Of a DNA stretch of 7,512 bases, positions 5,594 through 7,512 are shown in pieces. Location of the stretch: assembly GCA_937926325.1 (NCBI GenBank), contig CALAZQ010000166.1, positions 1 to 7,512 on the forward strand. The letters run 5' to 3'. The notes beneath the pieces are model-generated. The model ran no database searches. It worked only from the letters and a program-made list of their open reading frames with translations, and was not told where the DNA came from. The translations under genes and the position numbers were made by a program. Position 1 is the stretch's first letter. The number at the start of each line of letters is the position of its first letter. The DNA comes from an uncultured Planctomycetaceae bacterium. GTDB taxonomy: Bacteria; Planctomycetota; Planctomycetia; Pirellulales; UBA1268.

Positions 5594-6916
5594 TCAGCAG
5601 TCGCAGCCTTGTCCCTCATCGCGGTCTTGCCGTTCCGGGGGAATGGCACTGCCGTGTGGATCGACGACATCGCAGCCGAGATCCTGCTCGATTTGCTGCC
5701 GCAGCCGGGCCCCAAGGTGGTGCTCGATCCATTCCGCCGGCGGATGCAGATGATCGACCGGGAGGTCGGCATGCTGGCCCAGCCAGGTCTCCCAGAGCCG
5801 GTGCGAGCGGACGATCAGCTCACCCTCCGCCCGCCCCCGCGGCGTCAGCCGATAGCCGGTGCCAGCTGGCTCGACTCGCCCCTGCAGCCGCAGCCACCGC
5901 AGCGGCAGGCCGGCTGACGCACCGCCGGCGACAGGCGTGCCCGCCTCTTCCGCCCGCCAGAGCGCGGCCAGCCGGTCCTCACACCGCACCCGCCAGGCAT
6001 ACGACAGCCGAGCAGCAGCTCTGGCCAGCAGCCCCTCCTGCGGCGCGACCAGCACCGCCACACCGTACTCCAGCCCCAGCACGACCGCCATCATGCCGGC
6101 TGCCGAGGTGTCGAATCGCCAGGCGGCCAGATAGCCGACCACGGCCCCCGTCACCGCCAACACAACCGCCAGCAGCACCACCTGAGAGAGCCGCTGCACC
6201 AGCAGTTCAGCAGCCGCCGCCGGCACCACCAGCATGGCCACTACCAGGATCGCCCCGACCGCCTCAAAGCCAGCCACGGTCGCCAGCGACACCCCAACCA
6301 GCAGGCCGACTGTCACGGCCGTGGTCGGCACCCCGGCCGCCCGGGCCGCATCGGTATCGAACGCGGTGAACAGCTGCCACCGCCAGGAAAGCCAGAGCCC
6401 GACACTCACCACCAGCAACACGCTCACTGCCGAAAGAAACGCCCGCGGCAGTTCAACGCCAAGCACCGGTACCGTGTCGAAGGGCACCAGTTCGAGAATG
6501 CCATACAGAATGCAGCCGGGGTCGAGGTCGATTCGTGAACCCGAAACCGTCACCAGCAGCACGCCGATGGCAAACAGGGTGGTGAAGGCGACCCCCACAC
6601 CGGCATCTTCAGACAGTCCGGCCTGTCGGTGAAACACCTGCGTCAGCCCGACGGTCAGCAGGGCGGCCACCACGGCGCCGAGCAGCACCAGCGGCCCGCC
6701 TGGCCGCCCGCCGAACAGCACCGCCACCACAATGCCCGGCAGCACGGCATGGCTGATGGCATCACCCAGCAGGCTCAGTCGCCGCACCACCAACAGGCTG
6801 CCGACGGTCGCACAGCCGGCGGCAACCACTGCTGCTGTCGCCATCGCCCAGCCATGCATCGGGCCGATCGCCTCCAGCCAGCCCCACCACGACACTGCCA
6901 GCATTGCCGCTGCCAT
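5594..6916 (-). CDS. Metal ABC transporter permease fused to a DtxR/MntR-type metal-sensing domain (YtgCR-like)
   Basis: Membrane subunit of a manganese/iron/zinc ABC importer with a built-in metal-sensor domain. Residues about 24-292 are an ABC-3 family permease with roughly eight membrane segments, the LVVRRLSLLGDAISHAVLPG signature (42-61), FDTDAARAAGVP (186-197) and VGAILVVAMLVVP (220-232). From about 313 the sequence follows DtxR/MntR: EDRLAALWRAEEAG (313-326) as the first helix, a wing-like LQGRVEPAGTGYRLTPRGRAE (344-364), then the metal/dimerisation domain RSHRLWETWL (370-379), LHPPAEWIEHHL (390-401) and DPHGSAIP (419-426). Probable ligands are Asp314, His372, Glu395, Glu398 and His399. 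About nine residues are missing from the helix-turn-helix region relative to DtxR. The protein ends in GCDC. The ATG overlaps the upstream stop by one base and has GGAG eight bases before it, so it is probably coupled to the upstream permease. The same fusion type is known as chlamydial YtgCR. The metal is not certain. Confidence 0.95.
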   Translation of the reverse strand: MAAAMLAVSWWGWLEAIGPMHGWAMATAAVVAAGCATVGSLLVVRRLSLLGDAISHAVLPGIVVAVLFGGRPGGPLVLLGAVVAALLTVGLTQVFHRQAGLSEDAGVGVAFTTLFAIGVLLVTVSGSRIDLDPGCILYGILELVPFDTVPVLGVELPRAFLSAVSVLLVVSVGLWLSWRWQLFTAFDTDAARAAGVPTTAVTVGLLVGVSLATVAGFEAVGAILVVAMLVVPAAAAELLVQRLSQVVLLAVVLAVTGAVVGYLAAWRFDTSAAGMMAVVLGLEYGVAVLVAPQEGLLARAAARLSYAWRVRCEDRLAALWRAEEAGTPVAGGASAGLPLRWLRLQGRVEPAGTGYRLTPRGRAEGELIVRSHRLWETWLGQHADLPVDHLHPPAEWIEHHLGARLRQQIEQDLGCDVVDPHGSAIPPERQDRDEGQGCDC

Positions 6917-6928
6917 CAGCGTCGCTCC
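6914..6928 (-). promoter_or_regulatory. Overlapping stop/start and ribosome site coupling the two permease genes
   Basis: On the minus strand the sequence reads GGAG (6928-6925), eight bases, then TGATG, in which the TGA of the first permease (6918-6916) and the ATG of the fused permease (6916-6914) share one A. This arrangement favours translational coupling and equal production of the two subunits, as expected for a heterodimeric permease. Confidence 0.7.
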
Positions 6929-7512
6929 AGTTGCTGTCGATCAGCAGTTGGCAGCAGCGGCCGCCGAACCCACCAGCGGGCCAGCAGCCCCCGGCGGGGC
7001 GCGACGACCAGCGACACCACAAAGCAGCCGGCCGCCACCAGCACCACGACCGGCCCGGTCGGCAGCCGGTCGGCAACGCTGCTGATCACCACGCCGGCCA
7101 ATCCGCAGACAAGCCCGATGCCGCCGGCAATGACCAGCATGGGCACAATCCGGTCGGTCCACTGCCGGGCCGCCACCGGTGGAATCACCACCAGCGCGGT
7201 CACCAGCACCGCCCCCGCCGCCGGCAGCCCCACCACCACCATCACCGCCACCAGGGCGACCAGCACAAGGTCGATTGCTGTCGCCGGCCAGCCGGCTGCG
7301 GCCGCAAAGGCGGGGTCAAAGGCGACCATCGTCGCCTCCTTCAGCCCCAGCCAAACAGCAACGACCGCCAGCGTCGAAACGATGCCCAGCAGGGTGGCGT
7401 CGCCGATGGTCAGCGCCGCGGTGTGCCCCAGCAGAAACCGCTCCAGGCCGGCGCTGCCCGGCACCCCGCGGGCCACCATGCCCGAGATCAGCACGATGCC
7501 CAGTCCGAATGA
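6916..7512 (-). CDS. Metal ABC transporter permease (ABC-3 family), N-terminus outside the window
   Basis: Second membrane subunit of the same metal importer. The last 198 residues are visible; the frame is open to the window edge, so the 5' end is missing (an in-frame GTG at 7494 is not the real start). Family length of about 270-300 residues implies that some 80-100 N-terminal residues lie outside. Visible features: SFGLGIVLISGM at the cut edge, WLGLKEATMVAFDPAFAAAAGWP with the conserved family Asp-x-x-x-A-x-x-x-G pattern, and the VVGLPAAGAVLVTALVVIPPVAAR segment, a hydrophobic run ending in the paired Pro typical of these permeases. Four to five membrane segments remain. It ends soon after the last segment in an Arg-rich tail and has no DtxR-type extension, unlike its neighbour. 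Its TGA overlaps the next ATG. The ATPase and substrate-binding protein genes would be expected further upstream, beyond 7512. Confidence 0.92.
   Translation of the reverse strand, partial: SFGLGIVLISGMVARGVPGSAGLERFLLGHTAALTIGDATLLGIVSTLAVVAVWLGLKEATMVAFDPAFAAAAGWPATAIDLVLVALVAVMVVVGLPAAGAVLVTALVVIPPVAARQWTDRIVPMLVIAGGIGLVCGLAGVVISSVADRLPTGPVVVLVAAGCFVVSLVVAPRRGLLARWWVRRPLLPTADRQQLERR

Noticed and set aside
5560..5610. Bidirectional terminator between the convergent genes
   Set aside because: I found no stem of useful length and no T run on either strand in the 21-base gap or just beside it.
5656..6369. Proline/alanine-rich plus-strand frame opposite the fused permease
   Set aside because: Low-complexity shadow of Ala/Val/Leu-rich membrane segments; no start context or domain.
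6904..7512. His/Gln-rich plus-strand frame resembling a metal-binding protein
   Set aside because: The His-rich look comes from reading hydrophobic permease codons on the other strand; the minus strand has clear ABC-3 permease motifs.

Overview
The window is GC-rich and almost fully coding. It holds six genes, two of them cut by the window edges. I infer a planctomycete, or at least a member of the PVC group. The reasons are a secreted hydrolase with a long N-terminal region, a dCache class III cyclase, a small membrane-anchored protein of a type I recall from planctomycetes, and above all a metal ABC permease fused to a DtxR/MntR-type C-terminal domain. That last architecture is known from chlamydial YtgCR. 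The assignment comes from gene content only and was not tested by any search.

Left part (1-4491, minus strand): three genes run in the same direction with gaps of 65 and 71 bases. In transcription order they are a 176-residue single-pass membrane protein of unknown function, a 716-residue transmembrane dCache-HAMP-adenylate cyclase, and a secreted alpha/beta hydrolase whose C-terminus lies beyond base 1. A good sigma70-like promoter (TTGCTC, 17 bases, TACAAT) lies 35-45 bases ahead of the first gene, so the set probably forms one operon. The hydrolase does not appear as a closed reading frame because its stop codon is outside the window, but its frame is open for 557 codons from an ATG at 1673.

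Middle (4492-5572): a 142-base divergent intergenic region, then on the plus strand nfo (endonuclease IV, an AP endonuclease) with all nine metal ligands present.

Right part (5594-7512, minus strand): two ABC-3 family metal permease genes overlap by one base (TGATG). The upstream one is cut by the right edge. The downstream one carries a cytoplasmic C-terminal extension that matches the first helix, wing and metal-binding/dimerisation domain of MntR/DtxR, but with a shortened DNA-recognition region. Together they look like the two membrane subunits of a manganese/iron/zinc importer, with a metal sensor built into one of them. nfo and this operon converge, with only 21 bases between their stop codons.

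The fused permease-sensor is the most interesting item. The cyclase carries the class IIIb (Lys/Thr) substrate-site signature, which in characterised relatives is associated with a bicarbonate/CO2 response. I saw no mobile elements, CRISPR arrays, tRNA or rRNA genes, or convincing terminators.
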